Shown here in pieces: positions 43,101 to 57,400 of a stretch of DNA of 64,000 nucleotides (its first letter is position 1; each line of letters opens with the position of its first letter). The stretch is taken from positions 36,833,261 through 36,897,260 of the forward strand of contig NC_132878.1 in assembly GCF_030463535.1 (NCBI RefSeq), given 5' to 3'. The notes under the pieces were generated by a model, which worked only from the letters and a program-made list of their open reading frames with translations, did no database searches and was not told the origin of the DNA. Source of the DNA: Salminus brasiliensis (Eukaryota; Chordata; Actinopteri; Characiformes; Bryconidae). A program made the position numbers and the translations under genes.

Positions 43101-44400
43101 TTGTTGGGACATCAGTCACATGTTAAACAGAAATGGGTGATGCAGACAGCTTAAGGTTCTTTTTAGCAGGCATGATATCTATGATGGGTTTTATTCTTCT
43201 AAGCACCAATGTTTTGATCATTAAGCTAGAGTACTTAAATAACACCAATTCTAAATTCTGCAGAAAGGTTTAGAAGCAGGTTGATGTGAAATGATTGATG
43301 TGCTTCACTATAGAGAAACCTACCAGCTTGGATATCTGTACAGTGGGGGAGAATGAAAGCATGGCTCACAAAACAAGTTGCAACATGCATATACCAAATT
43401 TCTTTACCGTCCAAACCTACCAGTGAACCCTTACACTGGCTTCCTTGACACACGCAATGCTGATAAAACAGTAACTATATAAAAAAACAAAGAAAATGGT
43501 CTCCGCCATTGTTTGCATTTGTTACCATAAAGCAATGATTTCAAAAGCATTACGTTCAGATATCAGGCCACCTCTGTGAACAACTCTAATTCTGTAAGTT
43601 TGTCTAGAACAGAGCATTTCATATCAGGGTACTCTGAATAGCTTTTACATCTTAAACTTTAAATGATGCAAAATAACCAGCGGAATTCCCTGATAAATCC
43701 ATTTATGTTAATACAATCCAACATAATTGCCTTTTAAGGAACAAAAAAGGGAAGTGTTCAGCTTCTTTTCCTGTAAAAACAGAAAACACACAAGTCAGTA
43801 AGCAGGTGCTGAAGCAATTACCCCACTGGCTTCTATTATAAACCAATTCATTTGCTGCTCTTTTTACTAAGAAATGAAAACTACTGGGAACACACCAGGA
43901 TGCTGAAAGCTATGTACTTCATCACATGAAGCCAGCCAACCACATCTTTCCAAAATGCCTCAAACAGATCCCTGGGCACATGAACAAACTTGGAAAACAC
44001 TAACTGCTAGTTGTGTTAAATGAGTTAAAAAAAAAAAATAAAAAAAAAGACACCTGTGCAGGTAAGCATCATGCTAAATGATTGTCTAGTTGGTTAGGAT
44101 AGCCTTACCTCTCCCCAGAGTGAGAACATTTATGCTCTATGGAACTCCTGGCTATAGACGGCTGTGGCAACACCAGGGACCGAAACTGTGCTCTCCAAAT
44201 ACTAGCACCAACGCTACTAAATAGGCAAGTGCACCACCCAAAAAGCAGAGCATGGTTTTCTGAAACACGTGTGTGGTTAGTGTGGACAGCATGTTTGTAA
44301 CAAACACACACAATTAATCCCCTGGCAAAACAGGAGCTAAAGTGACCGCTGCAACAAAGCAACAAAGAAAAATAGCCTTGCAAAGCAACGCTTGGAAACC
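39512..44400. other. Intergenic, no gene recognised
   Basis: About 4.9 kb with only short non-protein-like frames. A clean (AAT)n microsatellite lies at 40136-40166, a CA/GT pair of short runs at 41417 and 41577, and A-rich tracts near 44025. The part 41800-41990 (CTCCTTCAGGAGAGAGAAG, CGGTCACAGAGAGTGACCG) has short inverted pairs. It could contain sh3rf1 downstream regulatory DNA, but nothing supports a specific call. Confidence 0.4.
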
Positions 44401-44401
44401 A

Positions 44402-47400
44402 TTATCTTTTATTACTGGTATGCACATTACAAAAATGGTTCTTTCACTGTTTTAGTGTTAAATATATGAAGTCCAAGTTCCATTAGCAGACATACAATGG
44501 ACCATCTAACTTTAACCAATACAAAAAAAAAAAAAAAAATTAGAAAAATAAAATCAAGTAAGTCACCTTGGCAAATTGAGTGTTTCCAACTACATCAGCT
44601 TTAGTACTAACTCTCTCCAACAAGGTATATGACAGTACAGTGAATACGCTAGCATGCCTTTGGAGCAGTTTGGTCAGTTGTTGGACGCGCTTAGACAAGT
44701 ATTATTAAAAAATTAGGTACTGAAAAACAACAATGCGACGATCCACAGCAGTTAATTCTGAGCTGTGTGGAAGTGACACACCACTGAGAGCCAGATGTGA
44801 GAATGACGTAGCTGTGTGTGCTTGAGTGCTTATGTCTGAAAGATTTTTATTTGGCACATGAAAGTTAGTGATGAAGGCGAGAGAGCTGTTCATGCACAGT
44901 TAACAGCAAATTCACAGAGAACCAACGAAAAAAAAAACAAAAAACAATGTAGCAGGTGCACAAAAAGAATGCCAAGATGACCGAGGGTGAACTCATAGCA
45001 TAGCATAGCACAGCATAGGCACTTGAGCTTCCCCTAGGAGTGATCAGTGTTTTATACCACGTTTACAGCCTCTCCTAGCATTCCAATCTCAAATTAGGCA
45101 GACAATTAGCCAGTAAACTAGCTCACAAAGGTCCCCAGTACACCACACACCACACTCATGCTCTCTCTAGCTCTCTCACACATGAATGCTTGTAAACAGT
45201 TTCAGCATCGCTTTCATCGTACAGCCCTAAACTACAGAATTGTTCCATCAATATAAAATAAAATGTTAACTGGGACCAGCTATGTACTCTGCTGTTGTTC
45301 TACATGACCAATGGCTGAACACTGCAAATTAGACATGCAGTGTTTCCAGAGGCAAAAGATGGGATGAATCTTTTGACAATATGTTTTGGTCGTAAGACTT
45401 GTAAGACATTTTGATTTACGTCACCAACAAAGACAGCAATGAACCTGGACATTGAGCCCCCTTTAAAAGGATAATCTCATCAACTTACTTTCAGTCAGTC
45501 TTCATCAAATTCATCAGTCTTTACATTTTAATTGTACACAATGAACCAAAGTCAAACTGTTTGGTGACAAAAACAAAAATAAGCATTTCTATATGTACTG
45601 TGTATTTATACTTTTAACCCCATGAACTTATTCAGTTGTTAATTCTTATGCAGAAACTACTGTGAAAGTTATTGGCAACAACTTGGGTCTATGTTAGATT
45701 ACTGTTGATAATAATGACAGTAATGTAGTTATGAATGAAATGTGGATTACAGGGTCTATGGGGTTAAATGAACTGTTAAAAAAAATATAAAAAAGGTCAA
45801 GTGATTGACGCTCACCATTTTTGAACATTTGCGTCCAAAACGTCAGTGCTTCTCCACTTAAAAATGCTTAAGTTGTGCTATAGACATGTCTTGGGCTTGT
45901 GAATATACACATATATATTTTTTGACATTTGTGCTTCTCAAATAAAACAAGAATAAAACTGCGACTCCAAGTCATCTACTACAGCACCCACCAACCACTC
46001 TTACAAACAGTCTATATTAAAGTCTTACATGTAGTACTAACGGACAGCAAATCATGACAAGACAGGCCTTCCAACAAGAGGAACAAAATGAATGCAATGG
46101 ACACTCAACCAGCCCATTCTGGATTTGCTAATACATGCTCTTTGTATTACTTGGCTGCCAGTCTACAGTCCTTGCTGTCCTCTGGGCAATCAAACAATAC
46201 TATAAGACTACACAGCTTGGCTGTGCGTTCTTTTGTGCATGGGATTCTAATGAAATAGGTCAACTGCACTGCTCTGTTGGGTGAGATTAGTGCAATATGC
46301 TAAAACTGCAAAGAACAGGTCATCTTAACGGGGAGCAAATGCACAGGTATCGGCGTGCTCTCATGATCAGCATAAAGACACAAAAAACAGCCAGCAGCGA
46401 TCCTACTTTCAGAATGATAAATGCATATATTTAGTATTAATTGATAAAATGATAAAATGTATTTCACCACGCTGAGCAATTAATTTTCCTTACGCAACGA
46501 AAAACTAAAAATATTAACCCTATTATCCCCCTAATATCACAGAATAGAAAAAAAATAAATTCTACAGCAGAATCATCCCCCTGTGCCGTCGTACAGCAAT
46601 GTCCACTACAATCAGTCATCATGCAGGAGCCACCACAACTTGGATGCTTTCTAACTTACCTAACTACACTTCAATAGACAAATGACCCGAATATGTAGCT
46701 CGTGACTTGTTCCTTGTTAATCTTCTAAAGAATTAATAGACAATTCTCCTACATTTTTTCTGTTTTACAAAAAAATTCAATAATTTCCATACAAACTAAT
46801 TAAAAAAAAATCTAAAAGTTTTAAAAATAAAACGTCCTCTGTAAAAAAAAAAAAAAATGGTTATACGTCTTCTTGTCCTAATAATCAACAACAACAGTCT
46901 ACTTGTATATTTTGGCCTTCGACCTTTGTGCTTCATCCCCAAGCAGAACACGACATTCCAGGATGGCGACTGTAAGGGTTTGTGTGAGTGATTTGTTCAG
47001 CAACACTTTGAAATCAACAGACCTCAATCCTAATTCTCAGTCAGGAAATGTGCACCCAGTTTAAGGAATTGTGGGTTAATGGACAGGAACTGTCTCAAGA
47101 CACTGGTGTAATCCTTATCAGACATCACTGATGCCAATACAAAGGCAACAGGACGCTTAACCAAGTATTACAGAAGTAAATACATGCCAATGACGGAATC
47201 AAATCCAAGTCTACTGAGAGCATTCGTTCTGTAATGATACTGAAAGATGAATACATGAAGATGAATACAATATTGGTGTATATATATCGTTTAGATTCTA
47301 ATAAACAATCAGCATTTTAAATCAGTAGTAACTTGGGAAATGAAATCTAACTCTAAGACGATCAACAGTAGTGTAACTAAGCACAGGCATCCGTACTACT

Positions 47401-48074
47401 GAAGCAAGGGGTGAACGATGCTATCAAACAGCCTCCACCAATGACCAAGCACTGGGGCATCCGATTAAACATTGCTTTAGTTCACATAGCTCCACCCACA
47501 CCAGCCATCCATCAGTACCATAACTAAATAAAAAAAAAATAAGTTAAATTCATATTTTCCAGCCTTGCTCGCTTCATACTGTTTTGCTCATAGTTTAGCT
47601 TTGTTTGCTTATATACAATAAAGTGAGAGACAGTACAAGGCACACATTTAAACCTTTCAGAAAACGTTACAAATACATAAATTAACAAATCATCACAAGC
47701 CTAGCTCTAATATGCTCCGAATCCTGTGCTAAAGGCTAAAGGCTTAAGCCCGCTCTCTGTCACTTGTGGTGTGCGCAGGATAAAAAGGTTTTATACTATG
47801 TGCTGACTGGCCCAACTGGGGGCTGGTTTCGAGGGTCTCTGTGCGAGATACAAGTCTGTTGTTCAGCTCCAGGAGACTGCGACAGCCGCCTGCGGTCCAG
47901 GATGTGAGAACACCAGGTCCATGTGCTTGTGCTTTTTAGATGCAGAGTCCTTCTCTCTTCTGTCCATCGCTTGTTTGTCAGGTGCTTTCCAAGCCACAGT
48001 GCAGAGGGTGGCAGCTGCTAACATGAAGAGTTCGGTAGTGTTATTTTGCTTGATGACAAACGTGTCCGCACAAG
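44402..48074 (-). other. sh3rf1: Probable sh3rf1 3' UTR and flank
   Basis: Unique AT-rich sequence directly downstream of the sh3rf1 stop codon, without recognised repeats or splice-supported exons. Minus-strand AATAAA hexamers occur at 44846-44851 and 44408-44413 and are candidate poly(A) signals. A 3' UTR of about 3.2-3.7 kb would be long but not unusual for this gene. The true end is not determinable without transcript data. Confidence 0.4.
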
Positions 48075-48243
48075 TCAGATGCTGTCGACGAAGCTGCCAG
48101 GAAAGAGGCCCGTTCGACCGTTTCTCTGGAGAGTTCCTTTGAACCAGCCGTCCTCGCGCTTCTTGTGCACAAAGACTATGTCTCCCTCTTTCAGCTCCAG
48201 CTCTGCCTCGCTCTGCGGAGGGTAGGACACTACCACGCGGTAC
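48075..48243 (-). CDS. sh3rf1: sh3rf1 last coding exon: SH3 domain 4 and stop
   Basis: 169 bases, acceptor CTGTGCAG, stop TGA at 48077-48075. It encodes the fourth SH3 domain: [47 protein letters not shown], ending DSI. It is almost identical to other vertebrate SH3RF1 C-termini, which also stop a few residues after GSFV. The SH3 fold lies at the very C-terminus of the protein. Confidence 0.96.
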
Positions 48244-51200
48244 CTGCACAGGACGAGCCAAAAGCACACAGATGTTTCCAGTATTCAAAAAAACAAAAAA
48301 AAAAAACAAAAAAAAACCTTAACATACAAACTAGAAAAAAAGCCATTTCCAGTAAAATGACTACTGGGCTACGCTGTTTCTAACAGCTATTAGCAACAAA
48401 GGTTTGAGCTTTGAACAGCTGCTTTGGTACACTAGGTGGCGATGTGCACCTTTTACTCACTGTACTGAGTTCAAGTCCAGCCATTTAGTCACAGTGCAAA
48501 AGCCAGTGTGTAGCCATGGGTATAATGATATTACAATAATTCATGACTGGATACAATACAGTGGTGTTTAAATTCAATTAATTAGAGAGCTGCAAAGCTG
48601 CACTTTGTAGTGTCCAAATCCTGTTCTTGGCCAATAAGTTAATATCCATAAGCAAACACACACACTGTACTCAGTTAAAATACAGCTGAATTCTTAAAAA
48701 GTGTGCCCACTTCATTCGGTGCTCTTGAGACACAACTATTCCAAAACCTAGTAAATGGACATACTAGTTTCACCTTCAGATAAAGAAATCGTAATTAAAG
48801 GCAACTTCAGAGTAGATCTTCCATTGCAACATTAAACTATACTTCTCCCTTCCCACTGAAGACTACCAGGTTGCAGTTACTGTACCTCTCGCACACAATT
48901 GGCCGGCCGTCATGCTGCATGGAGAGGAGGGAGGAGCATGGTTGCCGTGGTGGTGGTGCAATGGGGGCAGGGTTGTCCTGGGAGCCACTCCTGCGGTGTG
49001 CTGCGTCAGTGTTTGAAGATGATGAAGAACATGGCACAGATGTCTCGGACTCCACTTGGCAGGACCCAGTCCTACCTTGGCTTCCACTGGCCGCCACTGC
49101 AGAGGCAGACAGGGGCATTTCAGGCCCCATGGCGCCCTGTGTCATGTCCGCAGTAGCGGCCTGCTCTGCCTCCAGCGTTGGGGAGGATGGGGGAGAGGGG
49201 CGCAGCTTCTTTTTGTTCGAAAGCAGTTTCAGCAGCCCTTTCTTCTCTCTCTGGAAAGGGTAAGAGAACTGGAGTCACGGTGACGAATGCTGACGCAAAC
49301 AGATTCTTACATGTATTTAATTAGATGCATGGATGGTACACACATCTATAAAGACTCTGGATGAAAGGCATGCTGGTGCCAAGTCTCACAGGCCTTTATT
49401 GTGCAATTTTAGGTTTCATCCATCTCTCTAAAGCTGTCCTCGCCTCTTTTTCGGTGTCGAAACAAATGCCCGGCCTCTCTAAAATCCTTTAACTCAATTC
49501 CCGGAGCTATGCTGGGCCGACAGAAGACTCGTCTGTGTGCAAATGACTTTGTTAGGATAAATGTGTATGGAAGACCTTTCTAGAACTCTTCAAAACCATC
49601 TGCTGGTGCCGACAGCCAGAGAGTCCAGCCAGACGGCCCACTCTGGATTCTCCAATCCACATAAGTGCCAACAGTGTTCCCCAGGAGGCAGAATCTCATG
49701 AAAAATGTGAGCTATGCAGACATCTCTGATCCAAAGACTGAAAAGTGAAAACAAAAAGGGAACCTCCAACTGAATTAAACTGATTTTACAGAGAGTACCA
49801 GCCTGGGAAATCACTGGCCTGGAGGAGGCTCTTGGATAACACTCAAGGCTGAGATATGGCTTATCCAATATTGGAACAGTCTGTGAGTGTGTGAATCTGC
49901 TATTTATGGGGCACTATAACATTATGCTACATCAGAGACCTACCCAAGAGATCTACCCACCTCAAATAACAATCTACAGTCAAGTAAGCCGAAGCTACAT
50001 AACTCATTTCAGCCTAGCACAAAAAAGACCCTTGCTAAAATAGAAACAACTGGGCAACTGGGCAAAACGTTCTCCAAGGTATACTGTGTGCCAGATGACA
50101 GATAAAGCAATAATGGACAAAATGTGTGAGCATAGAGCAACACAGCCTTGGTTTTACTGGGAGAACCCCAAGTCAGATTAATTCAGGATTTCAACACTGT
50201 AAAGCTGACTCAGCTCAACCATCCAAAAATCAATACAAGGGCACTGACGTTTCTCAGGATTTACAGAAGCTGGTCTCCAAGACTGGAGCGGTTATGACGA
50301 GAAGTGTCAGTAAAGAGTAGCGTGTACATGTGATGCACTGCTTTAGGGCTGTCCAGCTGTGATCTTGGGAGGGCTGCTAAAAACACAACTACTAAAGCAT
50401 CTTAATAGGAATAAAACTTTTTTTTTGTGCTGATGGCTACTCAGATGAAGAAGCACTGCACTAAGCAGCAGATCATACAAAGCACAGCTGGTTGCGTCGA
50501 TGAACATCAAGCTCAAGCCTGTTTAAGTACTCTACTTGTATAACAGATTTAATATAATAAACCTTCAGTTAGAACATTTGTCACATTTGCCATCAGCCAA
50601 CCTGCTTTACAAACATGCTGTTGTCAGGTTAAAGAGTTCAGGGTGAATTAAGTTATGTTGTGACGTTCACATGTTTATCTTAAAGACCTTAGACTGACTG
50701 TCTTTCACTTAGAATGGTTTTTATTAGCAGCAACAGTAATTTGATGTAATACAGAAATGTTCAGGGGCTCTCGATGAGCAGTGCTGGAAACTGGATCTGG
50801 TGCAGAATGAGGATCATTCTATAGTGAAACAATGAACCAAAGGTTCCCAATTTTGGATGTGATTGTATTGCCTCACCTTGCAGTCCTTATCCAGTCTACA
50901 GGCAGCAACCTGGTTTGTTGCTGTGGCACCGATGGGCTTGGCATTACCGGTGGCAACTGGAAGCGCCACCATGGCAGCAGGCCTCATGGCATCGACCTCC
51001 AGAGAAGCAGCACTGACGTTGGGTGGGGTGAGGGAGGCAGCAGCACAGCCCATAGCCACACCCATTCGTGAGGCAGGGTTAGAGGTGGGAACAGAGCTAG
51101 GGCCAGGTGACTGCTGTGGACACACTGCCAAGTGAGGCAGAAAAGCCAAGGGATTTTGGGACTGGATGGGTGTTACAGCCGCAGTGGGGCGGTCTTGACT

Positions 51201-54026
51201 GTGACAGACTCCTTAAGACAAAATGAAACAGACACTGTACATTTAACCTGGAAATAACAGTCAGCCTGGATTCAGTCATTAAACAAAATGTCAGAGAAAA
51301 TGAGACCACCAGCACTCTTCTTATGACTAGTGTGTTTCACAGGTGGTAACTTACCTGTCCTAACAGCATTCCGAGCTTGATTGACAGTCATCTGCGAAGT
51401 CACATGCATCAGCACTTTAGGATGCTGACCAGGAGGCACGTGAGCAGCTGTCACAATGGCTGCTGGCAGGGGGCTAGACGGAGCGGGACCTGTACAAATT
51501 GGGAGGGGCTTGCTGGGATCTATGCCACCCAGGGAAGGTCCGAGCTGGGCAGAGGAGGGGCTAACGATGGTGATGTTGCGCCCAGCTTGCGAGCACAGTG
51601 TTAGGGGTACTTTAGGCTGACTGCTGCTTGCTGCCGTCCTAGTAGACAAACAAATCAATTTTCATATCAGAAAACTGAGAACAACTCACCCAAACACCTG
51701 ACCACACCGACCATGCTTTTCCCAAAATGTTTTATTTTTATTTTTTATTAAATAGTCAGTTTCACTTGGTTGGAGTTTTGATTATATATGTTTTAGGCAT
51801 AAAAGAACAGTCTAACCTTGGTTTGTAGAGAGAAATATATTTCTGGGAATATATTTCACAGAACAGTATACTAGTCAATACTTCATTGACTATGTTTAAG
51901 GAATATGGGATTCATTAGCGAGTGAGCTGAAAGTGTTGAAAAAGTCAAATGATGCATTAAAAATGGTGTGTAAAGAGACAGCTACTGCATGTTTACTGCC
52001 CTGAAGTAATTGGCCTTGCTCATAATGAAGAGTACCTACATAACCTGCCACAAGCACACTCTGCAAATCCAACCTAGAATTTACTTCTTTACAGTGTGTG
52101 ATGAATTTGTAGTGCATACATGTTGGTGAATGGACATCCTAATATTGCCTTGGACTACTAATAGAGTTTGAATGAATGCGAGTGGGAGTGTGGATGCTAC
52201 TGAATGGGGAATTAAATGACTTTTCTGTATACATAAGTGTAAGTAACTGTACTTATGTAAACATCAAGCATATTCAACCATTCACAACCTAGGGGTTGCA
52301 AATGGCAAAGTAAATAAGTCTATTCTGACATCTCTGGTGATGTTCTAGGCATGAGTGACAGGGCAATGTTATCAGATCTTGGCAAACAACGAGGTAATAA
52401 TGACCATATTAGGAAAGAGCTCTGGTAGTACTAATTTAATAGTACACAGCCTGCTAAATAATGGGTGTGGGGCACTTTACTGCCAATTCTGATTTTAAAA
52501 CAAACAAACAAAACAAACATGATTACACTTAGACATCTGTCAGGCCAAACTTATTTGATAAAATCTGATATTATAATCTCTTATAATCTGTCATTATGAT
52601 CTAAAAAGGAAACGCAGCAACTTCGACTACCTTATGGATATTACATGGCATGAGATCAGATCTATTATTAGGATTAATTGGGCCTTATACAAGAATATAC
52701 GCCAGCATATTTACATTATTAGTGTTGAATCTAAATGCTAAACCTGAATCTAATTCTAAGTGCTAAACATTCCCCTGCATTCCATTTCAATGCATTTTTT
52801 CAGTGACAAATATTGACAAAGTCAAGTTCAGACGAAAATCTAAGTATAAATTTCAAAGACTGGCTGCTCGATTTATTCTTTGTAATCACATAAAAGTTCA
52901 CAGGCAACAGGTCTGGCTGGTCACAAGTAGGAAAAGTTCAATCATTGACCCTAATCATCTACCTAGCTGGGTACCTTACATGGATGCACTGCCCGTTTGC
53001 ATGCAAGACACATACTAGATTGATTTGGGCCATGGGCCACACATTTGTTTTGTTGTCCTTTCATACATCAAAACTACCGTCTCCACAAGCCTTAATGGAA
53101 CATTTACTGACATGGCAATAAAAATATTTTGTGGGGTTATATTTTAACAATCCAGTTCATAGTATGTCAAAGGCATTGGAATCAGTAAAAATGACCACAC
53201 CAATAGTCTCGTCTTAGTTTTATTGTGTTCTTTACCTGCTGACAGGGCTCATGTAGTTGCCAGGAAACACTCCGATCTTGCCGGTGTGCATGGACGTTCC
53301 TTTAAACCAGCCATCCTGACAGCGCTCCAACACCAGGAACATCTCGCCTTTCCTTAGCTCTAGCTCGTCCTCCTTACGGGGAGAGTATGGGAACATTGCC
53401 ACATACCTGAGAGCCAAGAGGTGCGGACGGGGAGGGGACAAAAACAAAAATATTTTTAAATATTCTTGTACGGACTTAGAAAGCTTCAAGTGTATCTCGT
53501 GCCCGAACACACTCAACCACATGCAGAGCCAAATTCAGGTGTGTCTAATAATAACCAGGTGTGTTTGGTCTAGTGAGAGTTGTGGTCTGGCAAGTAATGA
53601 AAGGTCAAATGTTAGGCTCAGGGCCAGACTCTGTGCAAAACTCCAGACACAGCAGCATTCTCCCTCAGGGTCTGACCTCTAACCTGTGCTCAGTCATGCT
53701 CAGCTGCCATTCAGTAACAGCAGGGAGGTCAGACAGAGGTGAACCCGCGCACACACACCCAAGAGAAACATGCACACCAGCACACGCAGCCATCAAAATA
53801 GCCACACGCGTGCAAACATCCACAGAACTTGGCTCTCTGCGTCGCTTTAACACTCACACTGTCGGTCTTTGGCGCCCGCTCTGGTCACTTGCTGAGGGGG
53901 AGGGCCTCTGTCCGGAGGCCAATGCAGAGGCAGCACCCACGGTAGACGACTGTGGGGGAGGTGGAGGAGGAGGAGGCAGAGCATCCTGAGAGAGAAACAA
54001 CAGAAACATAATAAATACAAAAAAGG

Positions 54027-54092
<66 letters not shown>

Positions 54093-54417
54093 CAAGATAG
54101 AGCACTTGCATCTAATAAATGAAGAAATCTGTAGCTTTAGTCAGCTCTGCAGGTACAGCTCCACTTTGATATGTTTACAGGGTGTGCAAATGACTCAAGC
54201 ATCCAGTTTATTCTAAAGCCACCCTTACAATGCACTCGAAACAAAGAGAAATGCAAAGCAACCGAGTCACAAAACACACACGCCTTTAGAGACACATCAA
54301 TCACTGGGAGACATTAGTGTGTGCCCTGAGGGCACCAGAGCATTTCCACTAAGCACTGAGAAGGGAAGGAGAGCTTACTATCAGATGGCACACTGTCCTT
54401 TTCCCATTTGGGATGGA

Positions 54418-54472
<55 letters not shown>

Positions 54473-57400
54473 TTTCGGTTCACTGCTGGCGCTTGAGACG
54501 AGATGATTGGTTTGCCCACAGGCAAGAGAAATCATCTGAGCACAAAAAAAACATCATGTAGAACTCCCTTCTGAACCACTGAGCCCAAGGTTGTGTTAAC
54601 ATGCACACACACAGTTTTAAAACGATACCAACACCCACACACAGAGCTATATTTGTCAAATTATGTTTAGCTTCTTATTAAGACCCAAGATCAGCTTTGC
54701 AACATGAATTATAAAACTATATGCAAGAGACTTGTTTGCGAAATATGGGTCAGTTAAATCAAGTTAAAGGCTTCTGTCAGACTGACCACTGGGAGTGAGG
54801 CGTAGCTGGTCTCTGGGGGGAAGGTGAAGACCGTCGCTGTAGTCACAGGGCTGCTCGGTGGAGGAGTGACGATGAGTCCCGTCGTGCAAATGTGAACCTT
54901 TTGTGAACAGATGGGAAAGACAGACACGTTACAATTAACCAATCAGACACATGACACATCACTCCCTGGTGCATATATGGAAACTAAGCTGCCAAAATGA
55001 CCTATTTTAAATGCAACGCCTTTACGAAAACCAAGCCATTTGCATATGTATACCTATTCAGTTTACTGCAGATTAGAGCCACCCATTCTTTCTGAAATTA
55101 TAAGGCGCCTTTCAGCCCAGGCGGCTTTTTAAAAGAGGGACGACACAACCAATCAGGTCTGATGTAATTTACATATATCAGGCACAGAAACAAAAACTAG
55201 GGTTAAATAAAGATTGGAGAACAACCATATAAAAATTGAACAAGAGTTGCTGCTGATGAATAATGCTGTGTTCCATTTGAACTGGGATGTTGGATCTGGA
55301 CTGAAAGGCATCCACATGGATGTCCTACTGGGAAAATTGAGGAAAGCCGCACCGCACGGAGTTCAAAGTTCAAGATGGCCGCACCATACATCAACCGTAA
55401 TGAAAGCAGTAGTATTAAACAGTTTATCATTTATATATCATATTGGCTAGATTACTGTAATGCACTACGGTCAGGTTGTTCCAGCAGGAACCTCAATAAA
55501 CTTCAGCTGGTGCAAAGTGCTGCAGCCAGGGTCCTTACTAAAACTAGAAAATTTGACCATATCAGTCCAGTTCTATCAGCACTTCATTGGCTCCCAGTTA
55601 AATTCTGTATCGAATACAAAATTCTTCTATTAACATATAAGGCCCTACATGGCCTCGCTCCTGAGTACCTGCGGGATCTTATTGTATATTAAGAACCATC
55701 AAGACTACTTAGATCTCAGGGTGCTGGCCTCTTACTCGTTCCCAAAATTCAGAAAAACTCAGCAGGGGGAAGAGCCTTTTCTTATAAAGCCCCCCAACTC
55801 TGGAATAACCTTCCAGATAATGTTTGGGACTCAGACACAGTCTCAATCTTTAAATCTAAGCTGAAAACTTATATGTTTAGTTTAGCTTTTGGTAATTAAT
55901 GTTTCTTAGATAAGGGCTGCAGGTCCAGGGGTTCGCGGACCCAGGGAATTGTAGTACACCAAGATGCTGGAGCTGTCGTCTCGCTGCTTACACGCGATCA
56001 CTCAGTTTTGTTGACGATGGAGCAGAGAGATGCTAGTGTTTTCAGGGTGCTCCCGTGTCCGTGTTACCTTCTGGCTCTCTCCTTTTAATTAGGCTGTTAT
56101 AATCAGACCTGCCGGAGTCGTCAGACACACTCTGATGCGGATGCTCAACATTCTCCGCCCTCCATAAAATTCCTCTCAGAACTAACTTTCTCTTTCTCTT
56201 TTTACCTTCTCCGAGTAAATGGCCACCCAGCCCGACCTGCTGAAAGATTGCCCGCTGAGGTCCCCTCTACCTGCGTCAAACCAGCTGCCACAAACCAGTC
56301 CGGTCAGCGGGCCCCCCCACCCGCCACCACCCATGGCGGACCGGCGGCTCTCCCGCCTGCCGCTGCTGTCTGTTTGGTGGCCGTGTTGAAACCTAGATGG
56401 ACTCGTGGCTGTCTGACACTATTAATATCACCACTATCAACTTTCTGTTGTATCTGCTTTGGTAATTTCTATCATTAATGTTTAAATAGTTCTGACCAGA
56501 GGAGGATGGGTCCCCCTTGTGAGTCTTGGTTCCTCCCAAGGTTTCTTCCTTCAGCTTTGAGGGAGTTTTTCCTTGCCACTGTCGCCGTTTGGCTTGCTCA
56601 CGGGGGGTCTTTGATCCTTCATGTTATTTCTTCTTTCTTCTCTGTCTCTGTCCTTTATTAAGTACTAATTATGTAAAGCTGCTTTGTGACGACAACAGTT
56701 GTAAAAAGCGCTATACAAATAAATCTGACTTGACTTAACTATCAGCAACTTCTATCTGTGGACGTGTTTCCGTAGTGTTTGGATGAACAAGTGAACATTA
56801 TGCTGTATAATACGTAGTTTTCAACAATGTAAACAATGCTACACTGGGACATGAAAAGTGGTTGGTTAGATTTGCCATAAAACACGAGTAAAGGGCTGCC
56901 AATCCAGTTGTGGTAAACTCTGAAGTGTTTAGCTAACTGTTAAGTAACAATTATCAAGAGTGTTTCATTTGAAAGTGGTCTACTTTATTCTCAGTGCCGA
57001 CCTACAGGGTGAATGGAATGCAGCATGAAACCACACAAAAAGCTCAGGTGTATGACAGTAACAGCTGCCACAAAACTATAAAAGAAAGAATATAATAATA
57101 AGACCAGCCTCCACCAGAAAAAAGAAAAAAACAGACCTCAATCTAAAGAGACATGTCTGTCTTCACTCATTTTTGCCAGCATGAGTCAGTCTATGTGTAC
57201 AAATGCGACACACACACACGTTCAGGTTTTCCCCCTCCATGAATAAGAACAATCCACCTCAACAACTTGACATGACCAACAGAGGTGACCTGAAACTGTC
57301 ACAAGCAATGAGAACATTATTTTTTTTTTTGCAGGGATAAAGCCACATGACGTTCTAACGCCAGCCCCACGGGAGCTGCTTGAGAGGCCTAGTGGAGCTA

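Larger units (their letters stand above)
49251..53235 (-). other. sh3rf1: sh3rf1 introns between 48.9 and 53.2 kb
   Basis: Introns of 1626 bp (49251-50876), 143 bp (51212-51354) and 1597 bp (51639-53235), plus the last intron of 642 bp (48244-48885). No nested gene or identified mobile element. The frame at 52803-53018 is not protein-like. Confidence 0.7.

Noticed and set aside
48837..49283. Plus-strand ORFs of 75-130 codons
   Set aside because: Antisense shadows of a GC-rich sh3rf1 exon whose own frame is conserved with vertebrate SH3RF1.
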